Below the pieces are notes generated by a model. The model ran no database searches. It was not told the DNA's origin and was given only the letters and a program-made list of their open reading frames with translations. A stretch of DNA of 64,000 nucleotides, taken from NCBI GenBank assembly GCA_002340355.1, contig DDLX01000028.1:558001-622000 (forward strand), written 5' to 3'. Below, piece after piece: positions 1 to 8,653 of this stretch. Origin of the DNA: Cytophagales bacterium UBA2561 (GTDB lineage: Bacteria; Bacteroidota; Bacteroidia; Cytophagales; Thermoflexibacteraceae). Position 1 is the stretch's first letter, and the number at the start of each line of letters is the position of its first letter. The position numbers were made by a program, and so were the translations under genes.

Positions 1-326
1 GCATTAATACCTGTTTCTTCAACTGCTCGACCTTGGTCAATAGAGTCTTGAACGTAACGAACCAACAATTTTACTTGATATTCTTCCGCAAGATTATCTC
101 GGAAAGTGAGCGTTTCAGGAAAATTGTGTCCTGTATCGATATGTAAAATCGGAAAAGGTATTTTGGCAGGAAAAAACGCCTTTCGTGCCAAGTGAACCAT
201 CACAATTGAATCTTTTCCACCCGAAAAAAGTAAAACAGGTCGTTCCAGTTGTGAAGCAACTTCTCGAAAAATAAAAATGGATTCTGCTTCTAGTTGTTGC
301 AGATGACTTAATGAATATGAGTGCAT
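1..326 (-). CDS. cysD: Sulfate adenylyltransferase subunit 2, N-terminal part (cut by window edge)
   Basis: About 108 N-terminal residues are visible; the rest lies to the left of the window. CysD is the ATP pyrophosphatase-type subunit that, with the GTPase CysN, makes adenosine 5'-phosphosulfate from sulfate and ATP in assimilatory sulfate reduction. The translation reads MHSYSLSHLQQLEAESIFI, then the PP-loop LLFSGGKDSIVM (about residues 32-43) and LHIDTGHNFPET, which are hallmark CysD blocks. The ATG lies at 324-326. The gene is divergent from the synthase gene starting at 952. Confident from motif order; only the N-terminus can be judged. Confidence 0.9.
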   Translation of the reverse strand, partial: MHSYSLSHLQQLEAESIFIFREVASQLERPVLLFSGGKDSIVMVHLARKAFFPAKIPFPILHIDTGHNFPETLTFRDNLAEEYQVKLLVRYVQDSIDQGRAVEETGIN

Positions 327-951
327 AGGTTTTGAAATTGTATCTTAAAATCGTGTTGAGCTTAAAACAAACTCAATTTTTAATGATTTCTTTCTTAAAT
401 GATTTCTTGTAATTCGGTCGCCAAAACTACAAGTGGTTTGCTTAAAAACAAAATTAAAAGGGCTTTTTGTTAGAAAAAACAAAATAAAACCCCGTTTTGA
501 TTTCAAAAATCATAAAATAAACGCTCTTTTTTGTGAAAATTGTAATTATGCACATTTGTTCATTTTAAATTTGTAATCTTCTAAAACTTCATTCTTTAAT
601 TGAAAATGAACTTGTCATCACTATAAAGTTACGTTCTGACCGTATGATTTTGAATTTTATTTTCAATCCTCAATTTCAAATTGTATTTTTGTGCGAATTT
701 TATTGACATAGAGCCTGAATCTGATATTATTTTAAACCATAAATCAAAATTTTAATAAGGTCGTTTTCATAATCGTTTTTTGTGAAGTGGGGTTTGCAAG
801 TAAGTGAGGTTTATTTTTTGAAGTCTGAATCAAAATCTTATATTACTTTTTTCTGAATCTTTTATTTAATCAAATATATTTTACGCCTCATTTTGCTCTC
901 CATTTTTGACAATAAACGTTCAAAATACCTTTAGAATTAGCCTTTAATTTC
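327..951. other. 625-bp AT-rich divergent intergenic region
   Basis: This region separates divergent cysD and the PfaA-like gene. No convincing gene or RNA was found. It contains one perfect match to the Bacteroidota -7 box TAnnTTTG (TATTTTTG, 684-691), but no well-placed -33 TTTG, so a promoter is only possible. A GGGTTTGCAA stretch near 789-799 resembles the core of the palindromic repeat found elsewhere in the window, without its arms. Confidence 0.4.
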
Positions 952-3900
952 ATGGAAAAAATGGAGCATCAATTACGCAAAAATCCGATTGCGATTATTG
1001 GAGTTGGGTCGATTTTTGCCGATGCGAAAAACACTGAAGAATTTTGGAAAAATATTCTCGAATCCAAGGATTGTATCCGAGAAGTTCCAGAATCACGGTG
1101 GCGCATTGAAGATTATTATGACCCTGACCCAAAAACTCCCGATAAAACCTATTGTAAAATGGGTGGTTTTGTGCCAGATATCGAATTTAATCCGATGGAA
1201 TTCGGATTACCCCCTAATATTCTGGAAGTTACCGATGCCAGTCAATTATTAGCCCTCATTGTTGCACGAGAAACCCTCAAAGACGCTGGATATTATAAAA
1301 CACCTAAGTTTACGGAGGCTTTGCGCCGAAAAACTGGAGTTGTTTTAGGAGTAGGTGGCGGTCAAAAATTAATCACTCCTTTGACGGGGCGTTTGCAGTA
1401 TCCTGTTTGGGAAAAAGTCCTTTTGAATTCGGGAGTTCCTAAAGAAGATGTTGGCAAAATCGTTGAGAAAATGAAAAAAGCTTACATCCCTTGGGAAGAA
1501 AATTCATTCCCTGGTATGTTAGGTAATGTCATCTCGGGACGAGTTGCCAATCGCTTTGATTTAGGAGGTATTAATACGGTAGTTGATGCGGCTTGTGCGG
1601 CTTCCTTGAGTGCAATGCAACTCGCTATTGATGAATTACTTACGGGTCGTGCTGATATGGTTATTTCTGGTGGAGTTGATACCGATAACTCACCATTTAT
1701 GTATCTGAGTTTCAGTAAAACACCTGCTTTTTCGAAGTCAGGAAAAATCAGCCCATATAGCACCGAATCTGATGGAATGTTAATTGGTGAAGGTGTGGGA
1801 ATGCTGTTACTCAAGCGGTTAGCCGATGCTGAGCGAGATAATGATAGAATTTATGCAGTTATTCGAGGAATTGGCTCTTCGAGTGATGGAAAATATAAAA
1901 GTGTTTACGCTCCTCGTGCTTCAGGACAGGCTTTAGCCATGCAAAGGGCTTATGAAGAAGCTGGTTATCAAGCAAATACGGTAGGGTTGATTGAAGGTCA
2001 TGGAACAGGTACTTCGGTTGGTGATGCCACTGAAATTGAGTCGATGACAGCAGTTTTTAGTGAAAATAATCCTCAAAAAAATCATATTGCGATTGGTAGC
2101 GTCAAATCACAAGTTGGACACACCAAGGCTGCCGCAGGTGCCGCAGGAATGATTAAGGCAACTTTAGCTTTACATCATAAAGTTTTACCACCTACGATTA
2201 ATGTTCCCCAACCTCATCCAAAATCGGAAGACTCTCCTTTTTATGTAAATACGGAGGCTCGACCTTGGATGCGAGCTAATGGTACACCTCGAAGAGCTGG
2301 CGTAAGTGCTTTTGGATTTGGTGGAATTAATTTACACTTGACATTAGAAGAGTACAAGAAAGAACATACTCAAAAATACCGCATTCACCCTCTTAAAAGC
2401 TCGGTAATTTTGACAGCTTCAAATCGTCAAAGTTTAATGGTAAAAATGACCGATACTTTGCAAAAATTACAAAGCAAAGATGGTGAAAATGCCTATAAAA
2501 GTTTACTCGAAAATTCGGCAAAATTAGCCATTTCAGAAAATGATACCCGTCTTGGTTTTTTAACTGAGTCGAAAACAGAAACTGAAAATTTACTTCAAAT
2601 TTCTTTGAAAATCATTCAGAGTCAGAAGGGTGATGTTATTGAAAATCCATTCAAAGGAATTTATTTTCGAGAAAAATCTTTACCAAAATCAGATAAAGTA
2701 GCGGCTTTATTTGCAGGACAGGGTTCGCAATTAGTCAATATGGGTAAAGAAATTGCCCTGAGTTTTCCTGAAGTTCGTAAGGCTTTTTCAGAAATGGATG
2801 CTCAGTTTTTGAAGGAAGGCAAAAATCCTTTATCTCAAACTGTTTTCCCAAGACCTGCTTTTGATGATAATACTCGAAAAGTACAAAAATCAGAAATTAC
2901 CAAAACTGAATTTGCTCAACCTGCAATTGGTGCATTAAGTGCTGGAATGTTCCGAATTTTACAAAAAGCGGGCTTCCAAGCTGACTTCACAGCAGGACAT
3001 AGTTTTGGCGAATTATCGGCACTTTGGGCGAGTGGAGTTCTGAGTGATACCGACTTTTTCCGACTTGCCAAGGCTCGAGGCGAGTCAATGGCAACTCCTG
3101 CTCATACACAAAGTGGAATGTTGGCAGTCAAGGGCGATGCTACGAAAATTATTAATCGAGCAAAAACATTATCAGGAATTACCGTTGCCAACCTTAACTC
3201 AGGAACACAAGTAGTTTTAGGAGGAGGTAAAAATGATCTTCAAAATGCTGAGCAAACTCTTAAAAATGAAGGATTTACCGTAATTTCTTTGCGAGTTTCG
3301 GCGGCATTTCATACCGAATACGTAGGACACGCTCAAAAACCTTTTGCCGAAGCAGTTCAACGAACTAACTTCAATATCCCAAAAATTCCTGTTTTTTCAA
3401 ATACAACAGCTCAATCTTATTCGAATAATCCTACGGAAATCAAAACGGCAATTCAAAATCATATCTTGAATCCTGTTTATTTCAAAGCCGAAATTGAAAA
3501 TATGTATCAGGCTGGCGCACGGATTTTTGTTGAATTTGGAGCAAAGGGTATTTTAACCAATTTGGTCGCTGAGATTCTGAAAGGGAAACCTCATTTGGCG
3601 ATTGCTCTGAATGGAAACTCTAAAAAGCCTTCTGATAACCAATTACTTGAAGGAATTTTACGCCTCAAAGTTGCAGGTTTGAACCTTTCTGCCGAAGACA
3701 TTTATCGAGCTGAATCTTTACCCGCCGAAAAACCTGCCAAAATTGCAGTACAAATTTCGGGAAATAACTATGTCAGCAAGAAAACGCAACAAAATTACCA
3801 AAAAGCTCTTTCAGATGGGCATACCGTAGCAGGAAATCGGGTGGTTGAAGTAGAAAAAGTCATCGAGAAAGTTGTTGAAAAACCAGTTGAAATTGAAAAG

Positions 3901-5493
3901 ATTGTCGAAGTAGAAAAAGTAGTGGAGAAAGTTGTTGAGAAACCTGTCATTAAAACCGTTGAAAAAATTGTAGAAAAAGTGGTCGAAAAACCTGTCGAAG
4001 TTTTCGTCCCAACTGAAAATATCGAACTCATGAACTCAGAACAAAAAGCCCTGACCGAATTGCTCCAACAAGCGATTAACCAATTCGGAAAACAACAAGA
4101 GCAAACCAATAAAGTATTTGAGCAATTTATGACTCAACAAACCGAAACAAATCGCTCTTTAATTGATGTGATTGGTAAAGGTATTGACGCTATTGGTGCA
4201 ACTAAAACGGTTCAACTTCCTGAGAGTCAGATTACTGAAGCCAAGCAAATTCCACAACCTGAACCAAATTCTATTGTAACTCCTACTCCTGAGCCCACAC
4301 CAGTTGTAGAAGCTCAAGAAATCACTCCACAAACTGAAGAAGTGGTTGATGAGGTCGTTCAAGATCCTGTTATTGAGACAGTTGTTCAGGAAACTCCACA
4401 AGAAGTTGTTTCTACACCAACTCCATCTGCTTCACCTTCATCTAATGGAAATGGAGTAAATGTAGATGCCCAACCTTCTTCAAATTCAGGACTTTCGGAT
4501 GAGCAAATTTCTGCCAGTTTGCTGGAAGTGGTGGCAGACAAAACAGGTTATCCTGCTGAAATGTTGGAGATGGATATGGACATGGAAGCAGATTTGGGTA
4601 TTGATTCGATTAAACGAGTAGAAATTTTCGGAGCGGTTACGGAAAAACATCCTGAAATTGAAGGAGTTAATCCTCAAGAAATGGGTGAATTACGAACTTT
4701 GGAAGAGGTCGTAAATTACGTTAAATCAAAAACAGGTCGTTCGGTTGCTGTACCAATTTCCGAGCCTGCTGCTAAAACTCCTGCTTCTTTGCCTCAAGAA
4801 CAAACTCCTACGGAGACAGTTGCAACTTCTTCAAATTCAGGACTTTCAGATGAACAGATTTCTGCCAGTTTGTTGGAAGTAGTGGCGGACAAAACGGGTT
4901 ACCCTGCTGAAATGTTGGAGATGGACATGGACATGGAAGCGGATTTAGGAATTGATTCGATTAAACGAGTAGAAATTTTCGGGGCAGTTACGGAAAAACA
5001 TCCTGAAATTGAAGGAGTTAATCCTCAAGAAATGGGTGAATTACGAACTTTGGAAGAGGTCGTAAATTACGTTAAGTCAAAAACAGGTGGTTCGGTTTCT
5101 ACTTCTGTTTCATCATCAGTTGAAACTCCCGCACCAACTCCTTCAAATAGTTCAACAAATGGACATACCAACGGGTTTGCAGTTTCAGATACGGCAAGTT
5201 CTTCAAATTCAGGACTTTCAAATGAAGAAATTTCTGCCAGTTTGTTGGAGGTAGTGGCGGACAAAACAGGTTATCCTGCTGAAATGTTGGAGATGGACAT
5301 GGACATGGAAGCGGATTTAGGAATTGACTCAATTAAACGAGTAGAAATTTTTGGGGCAGTTACGGAAAAACATCCTGAAATTGAGGGAGTTAACCCTCAA
5401 GAAATGGGTGAATTGCGAACTTTAGAGGAGGTTGTAATTTATGTCCAGTCCAAAATGGTCGGTGTTGAAAAAAAAAATCCTCAGTTAGCGTAA
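952..5493 (+). CDS. pfaA: PfaA-like PUFA/polyketide synthase, N-terminal part: KS-MAT-three ACPs
   Basis: Large type I synthase subunit of 1513 residues. The ketosynthase spans about residues 10-470, with active Cys215 in DAACAAS and His350 in EGHGTGT. The malonyl-CoA acyltransferase has GQGSQ near 590 and Ser684 in GHSFGE. A repetitive Val-Glu-Lys linker lies at about 963-1020. Three almost identical acyl carrier domains follow, with phosphopantetheine Ser1219, Ser1336 and Ser1460 in GIDSIKR. This order and the tandem ACPs are the PfaA pattern of secondary-lipid/PUFA synthases. The ORF stops 16 bases after a run of ten A, and the missing KR-DH part continues in another frame, so the two ORFs are probably one protein. 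An alternative ATG lies at 961. No pfaB, pfaC, pfaD or phosphopantetheinyl transferase lies in the window. The domain call is certain; the exact lipid product is unknown. Confidence 0.85.
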   Translation: MEKMEHQLRKNPIAIIGVGSIFADAKNTEEFWKNILESKDCIREVPESRWRIEDYYDPDPKTPDKTYCKMGGFVPDIEFNPMEFGLPPNILEVTDASQLLALIVARETLKDAGYYKTPKFTEALRRKTGVVLGVGGGQKLITPLTGRLQYPVWEKVLLNSGVPKEDVGKIVEKMKKAYIPWEENSFPGMLGNVISGRVANRFDLGGINTVVDAACAASLSAMQLAIDELLTGRADMVISGGVDTDNSPFMYLSFSKTPAFSKSGKISPYSTESDGMLIGEGVGMLLLKRLADAERDNDRIYAVIRGIGSSSDGKYKSVYAPRASGQALAMQRAYEEAGYQANTVGLIEGHGTGTSVGDATEIESMTAVFSENNPQKNHIAIGSVKSQVGHTKAAAGAAGMIKATLALHHKVLPPTINVPQPHPKSEDSPFYVNTEARPWMRANGTPRRAGVSAFGFGGINLHLTLEEYKKEHTQKYRIHPLKSSVILTASNRQSLMVKMTDTLQKLQSKDGENAYKSLLENSAKLAISENDTRLGFLTESKTETENLLQISLKIIQSQKGDVIENPFKGIYFREKSLPKSDKVAALFAGQGSQLVNMGKEIALSFPEVRKAFSEMDAQFLKEGKNPLSQTVFPRPAFDDNTRKVQKSEITKTEFAQPAIGALSAGMFRILQKAGFQADFTAGHSFGELSALWASGVLSDTDFFRLAKARGESMATPAHTQSGMLAVKGDATKIINRAKTLSGITVANLNSGTQVVLGGGKNDLQNAEQTLKNEGFTVISLRVSAAFHTEYVGHAQKPFAEAVQRTNFNIPKIPVFSNTTAQSYSNNPTEIKTAIQNHILNPVYFKAEIENMYQAGARIFVEFGAKGILTNLVAEILKGKPHLAIALNGNSKKPSDNQLLEGILRLKVAGLNLSAEDIYRAESLPAEKPAKIAVQISGNNYVSKKTQQNYQKALSDGHTVAGNRVVEVEKVIEKVVEKPVEIEKIVEVEKVVEKVVEKPVIKTVEKIVEKVVEKPVEVFVPTENIELMNSEQKALTELLQQAINQFGKQQEQTNKVFEQFMTQQTETNRSLIDVIGKGIDAIGATKTVQLPESQITEAKQIPQPEPNSIVTPTPEPTPVVEAQEITPQTEEVVDEVVQDPVIETVVQETPQEVVSTPTPSASPSSNGNGVNVDAQPSSNSGLSDEQISASLLEVVADKTGYPAEMLEMDMDMEADLGIDSIKRVEIFGAVTEKHPEIEGVNPQEMGELRTLEEVVNYVKSKTGRSVAVPISEPAAKTPASLPQEQTPTETVATSSNSGLSDEQISASLLEVVADKTGYPAEMLEMDMDMEADLGIDSIKRVEIFGAVTEKHPEIEGVNPQEMGELRTLEEVVNYVKSKTGGSVSTSVSSSVETPAPTPSNSSTNGHTNGFAVSDTASSSNSGLSNEEISASLLEVVADKTGYPAEMLEMDMDMEADLGIDSIKRVEIFGAVTEKHPEIEGVNPQEMGELRTLEEVVIYVQSKMVGVEKKNPQLA
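3838..4011 (+). repeat. Val-Glu-Lys-rich coding repeat in the MAT-ACP linker
   Basis: Short imperfect repeats encode variants of VEKVVEKPVE about seven times between the acyltransferase and the first ACP. The likely product is a charged, extended or coiled spacer. The repetition also opens a low-complexity antisense frame rich in Ser-Thr-Phe, which is not a real gene. Confidence 0.8.
4476..5457 (+). repeat. Three near-identical acyl carrier protein coding repeats
   Basis: Repeat units lie at about 4476-4737, 4828-5089 and 5200-5457. Each encodes SSNSGLS-(D/N)-E-(Q/E)-ISASLLEVVADKTGYP and onwards through the GIDSIKR phosphopantetheine site. The DNA copies differ mainly at synonymous positions, and the linkers between them are dissimilar Pro/Ser/Thr/Ala-rich sequence. 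Copy number could change by homologous recombination or be miscounted in assembly. Confidence 0.9.
5468..5477 (+). other. A10 homopolymer at the frame junction of the PfaA-like synthase
   Basis: Ten consecutive A are read as GAA AAA AAA AAT in the upstream frame, which terminates at TAA 5491-5493. The -1 frame opens at 5469, directly after an in-frame TGA at 5466-5468, and stays open to 8003. A one-base slip in this run restores a single KS-MAT-ACP3-KR-DH protein. It could be a transcriptional or ribosomal slippage site, a phase-variable tract, a real disabling indel, or a sequencing error. Confidence 0.75.
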
Positions 5494-5564
5494 TCACTCC
5501 AGAAACAAAGTCAGAAGTAAAGTCGCAAAGACTGATAACCACAGGGTTACATCAAAATATCAAA

Positions 5565-5607
5565 CGGGCTGTCGTACAATCAGAATTTGTACCTCAGCCC
5601 GATTTTT
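5565..5607 (+). terminator. Terminator-like hairpin inside the synthase coding region
   Basis: CGGGCTG (5565-5571) pairs with CAGCCCG (5595-5601). After a 2x2 internal loop, GTACAA (5574-5579) pairs with TTGTAC (5587-5592) across a 7-base loop. ATTTTTA follows at once. The hairpin starts 88 bases after the A10 run and lies past the first stop codon. It has the form of an intrinsic terminator or attenuator, but coding constraint could produce it by chance. Confidence 0.4.
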
Positions 5608-5663
5608 ATGAGTCAAAATTACCTGAAACTCATCTTAATTTAATTACAGATGATGGTTCAGAA

Positions 5664-8003
5664 TTGACTACTGAAGTTGCTAAATTATTACTCAAAAAAG
5701 GTGAAAGGGTAGCTGTTTTAAGTTTACCTGAAAATTTGCGTTTGGCTCGAAACCCATTACCGACTAATGTTCAGCGAATAACCTTAGAAAATGATTCGGA
5801 TGCAACCATTTTAACGATTTTGCAAAAAATTGGATTAGAGCAAATCGGTAACTTCATTCATTTACATCCTCATTTTTCATTCGAAGATGGAAATTTTGCC
5901 AAACACGCTGCCCCTGAAAAATCCATTATTAAAATCGTCTTTTTCTTGGCAAAACACCTCAGCAAATCCCTTCAAAAATTTTCTGAAACTCATCGCTCCG
6001 CATGGCTGACAGTCTCTCAAATTGATGGTAATTTTGGTTTATCGAACTCAGGAACAAGCTCAATTTTTAGCTCAGGTTTGAGCGGAATTACCAAGTCTTT
6101 AAATTTAGAATGGTCAGGCGTTTTTTGCCGATCATTTGATTTAAGTCCTGAATTTTCGGCAACCGAAGGCGCAAAATATGTTTTTGCTGAGTTGCATGAT
6201 GCCAACCATGATTTACCCGAATCTGCCCAATCTTTAGAAAGACGAAGCCGATTAATTACCGTGCCAACAGAAGTTCAAGATTCGATTCAGAAATCTACTA
6301 CAATTTCCTCAGAATCAGTATTTTTAGTAAGTGGTGGAGCAAAAGGAGTAACGGCAGAATGCGTTAAAAAATTAGCACAAACTCATCAGTGCAAATTTAT
6401 TTTGCTGGGACGTTCCAAACATACAGGCAATGAAGCTGATTGGGCAAAAGGTATTGATAATCCTGCCGAATTGAAAAAAAGAGCCATGTTTGATCTCAAA
6501 AATCGAGGTGAAAAACCAACTCCAAAAGTCGTTCAAAAAGCCGTAAATACCGTATTGGCAGAACGAGAAATTACGGAAACTTTAGCCCATATTTCTAAAT
6601 CTGGTGGAGAAGCTATTTATGTTTCTGCAGACGTTACGGATGCAACCGCTTTACGAAAAGTTTTACCCGAAGCCGTTCAGAAATTAGGCAAAATTACGGG
6701 TGTGATTCACGGAGCGGGAGTTTTGGCAGATAAACTCATCGAAAAGAAGACTGAGTGGGATTTTGATATGGTTTACGATGTGAAAATCAAGGGATTAATT
6801 GCACTTTTGGAAAATGTGGATGTACCAAATTTAGAGCAGTTGGTTTTATTTTCTTCGGTGGCTGGATTTTATGGAAATTTTGGGCAAACGGATTACTCAA
6901 TGGCAAACGAAATTCTCAGTAAATCAGCTCATTTGATGCAAAAAAATCATCCAAATTGTCATGCCGTTTCTATCAATTGGGGGGCATGGGATTCAGGAAT
7001 GGTGAGTCCACAATTGAAAAAAATGTTTGAAAGTCATGGCATTTCTCTGATTCCGACAGAGGGTGGGGCTTGGATGGCAGTCAATGAATTAACAACTGAA
7101 TATCAATCTAATAGCCAAGTAATTGTAGGAAGTATCTTGCCAATTGGAAGTTCTCTTTTAGGTGAATTAAAAACGCATAAAATTCACCGAAAAATGGTTT
7201 TAGAAAATAATCCTTTCTTACAGCATCATTCGATTGGTGGGAATCCTGTCTTACCGATTGTTAATGCAATGGGTTGGATTTCAAATAGTTGTGCCGAGTT
7301 ATATCCTGATTATCAATTATTTGAAGTACAAAATGCAAAATTGTATAAGGGTTTAGTTTTTGATGGAACTGCTCCTAAAAACTACGTTTTGGAAGCCAAA
7401 GAAACGAGAAAAACAGCATCAGAAATTGTATTTGATGCAAAAGTTTATAGTCCTACCGAAAGAGGTTTGCCTCGTTATCATTATGGTGCAAGGGTTGTTT
7501 TACGAAAAAATACAGTGGAAAATTCGAATGAGACTCCTGTTTTTAACCACCAAATTGAAACTCCTATTGAAATTGACGGAAAGGAATTGTACGAATCGAA
7601 AATTTTATTCCATAATACTCATTTTCAAGGAATTGTACGAGTTTTAAGTTTGAATGAGAAGGGAATTGTTGCCGAATGTCGAAAACCTCAAATCCCTATC
7701 GAAGAGCAAGGGCAATTTCCCGTCCGAAGTACGAATGCCTTTTTGAATGATATTCAGTATCAAGCACTTGTCGTTTGGGTTCGGAAACAAATGAATGCTT
7801 ATAGTTTGCCTCTGAATACAGAAGTGGCACAAATTTATGCACCAATTCCATTTGATGAAACCTTTTTTGTAACGGTTAAGATTGAAGAAGCGACACCATT
7901 TAAAGCACGTGCCGAAATTTTGGTATCTGATAAGAATGGAAAACTTTTTATGCACACCAAAGGTGCAGAAGTAACAGTTAGCAAAGAATTAGCTTGGGCT
8001 TAA
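5664..8003 (+). CDS. pfaA: PfaA-like synthase, C-terminal part: KR-DH, in the -1 frame after the A10 run
   Basis: The listed start is a TTG, but the frame is open back to 5469 with no ATG or GTG, and the upstream part (LITDDGSELTTEV) aligns in style with the N-terminal structural half of a ketoreductase. Independent initiation therefore seems less likely than a frameshift from the preceding ORF. The KR has GGAKGVT near residue 224, FSSVAG near 397 and catalytic Tyr411 in DYSMANE. A double-hotdog dehydratase follows, with HxxxGxxxxP near residue 516 and DxxxQ in LNDIQYQAL. The function would be ketoreduction and dehydration of the growing acyl chain. A good intrinsic terminator follows. No other pfa gene is adjacent. 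Confidence 0.85.
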   Translation: MTTEVAKLLLKKGERVAVLSLPENLRLARNPLPTNVQRITLENDSDATILTILQKIGLEQIGNFIHLHPHFSFEDGNFAKHAAPEKSIIKIVFFLAKHLSKSLQKFSETHRSAWLTVSQIDGNFGLSNSGTSSIFSSGLSGITKSLNLEWSGVFCRSFDLSPEFSATEGAKYVFAELHDANHDLPESAQSLERRSRLITVPTEVQDSIQKSTTISSESVFLVSGGAKGVTAECVKKLAQTHQCKFILLGRSKHTGNEADWAKGIDNPAELKKRAMFDLKNRGEKPTPKVVQKAVNTVLAEREITETLAHISKSGGEAIYVSADVTDATALRKVLPEAVQKLGKITGVIHGAGVLADKLIEKKTEWDFDMVYDVKIKGLIALLENVDVPNLEQLVLFSSVAGFYGNFGQTDYSMANEILSKSAHLMQKNHPNCHAVSINWGAWDSGMVSPQLKKMFESHGISLIPTEGGAWMAVNELTTEYQSNSQVIVGSILPIGSSLLGELKTHKIHRKMVLENNPFLQHHSIGGNPVLPIVNAMGWISNSCAELYPDYQLFEVQNAKLYKGLVFDGTAPKNYVLEAKETRKTASEIVFDAKVYSPTERGLPRYHYGARVVLRKNTVENSNETPVFNHQIETPIEIDGKELYESKILFHNTHFQGIVRVLSLNEKGIVAECRKPQIPIEEQGQFPVRSTNAFLNDIQYQALVVWVRKQMNAYSLPLNTEVAQIYAPIPFDETFFVTVKIEEATPFKARAEILVSDKNGKLFMHTKGAEVTVSKELAWA

Positions 8004-8023
8004 ATTTTAGTATTATTTTAAGA

Positions 8024-8063
8024 AAAACGTCAAGTATTTTAATAGCTTGGCGTTTTCTTTTTT
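8024..8063 (+). terminator. Intrinsic terminator of the PfaA-like synthase
   Basis: AAAACGTCAAG (8024-8034) pairs with CTTGGCGTTTT (8046-8056), allowing one G-U pair, across an 11-base loop. A T-rich run follows. It begins about 20 bases after the stop at 8003. Confidence 0.75.
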
Positions 8064-8144
8064 TTAAATATTTTATATAAATTAGCTTCTATTGATATGG
8101 TAAGTTTAATATTTCAATCTATTTAATTTTTAAAATTTACAAAT

Positions 8145-8576
8145 ATGATACATTATCAGCAAGAAATACTACTTACAAGACCTAAAAATGTATCTTTGGG
8201 AGGTACACCTCATGCCAGCATTACAGTAAATAATGAAGATAAATTTGTATTTATAGATTGGCAAGGATTTGTGACAGTTGATTTAGTCAAAGCAGGTTCT
8301 GAAGAGTTGTTGAAAACCTTGAAACAAGAATCATTTCGGAAGATACTTGTCAATAATCAAAATTTACAAGGACCCTGGCATAAAGCAAATGAATGGTATG
8401 AAAACGATTGGAATCCAAGGGCTATTCAGGCAGGAATGACACACATGGCAGTTATTGTATCTCCTAATATTTTCACGCAACTGTCCCTAAAAGGATACGA
8501 AGAAATCAGTAAGGGCTTCGTACTTCGTAGTTTTGATACACAAGTTGAGGCTAGCGAATGGCTTAAAAATCAATAA
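8145..8576 (+). CDS. Small STAS/SpoIIAA-like hypothetical protein
   Basis: A 143-residue soluble protein with no signal peptide or membrane segment. The pattern (FIDWQGFVTVDLVKAG, a helix ending in EELLKTLKQ, then KILVNNQNL, an NDW-PRA turn, and a C-terminal EASEWL helix) fits the small alpha/beta STAS/SpoIIAA-like proteins common in Cytophagales, usually of unknown function. A second, divergent member of the same size and layout lies at 42212-42613; both share the W-Y-N/E-W/K-x-I/x-PR region and the final A-x-x-WL. The family assignment is inferred from pattern. The gene stands alone between a terminator and a convergent metallophosphoesterase gene. Confidence 0.6.
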   Translation: MIHYQQEILLTRPKNVSLGGTPHASITVNNEDKFVFIDWQGFVTVDLVKAGSEELLKTLKQESFRKILVNNQNLQGPWHKANEWYENDWNPRAIQAGMTHMAVIVSPNIFTQLSLKGYEEISKGFVLRSFDTQVEASEWLKNQ

Positions 8577-8653
8577 ATTAAGACCTAATTTACTAAATTT
8601 ATACGTAATATATATTCAAACTAAATACAAAATTAAACTAATCAAAAAATATA

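Noticed and set aside
3795..4109. Antisense open frame rich in Phe-Ser-Thr repeats
   Set aside because: It is the complement of the Val-Glu-Lys coding repeat in the synthase linker; the composition is an artefact of that repetition.
4476..5457. Regularly spaced direct repeats that might suggest a CRISPR-like array
   Set aside because: Each repeat is about 260 bp, in frame, and encodes a complete acyl carrier domain.
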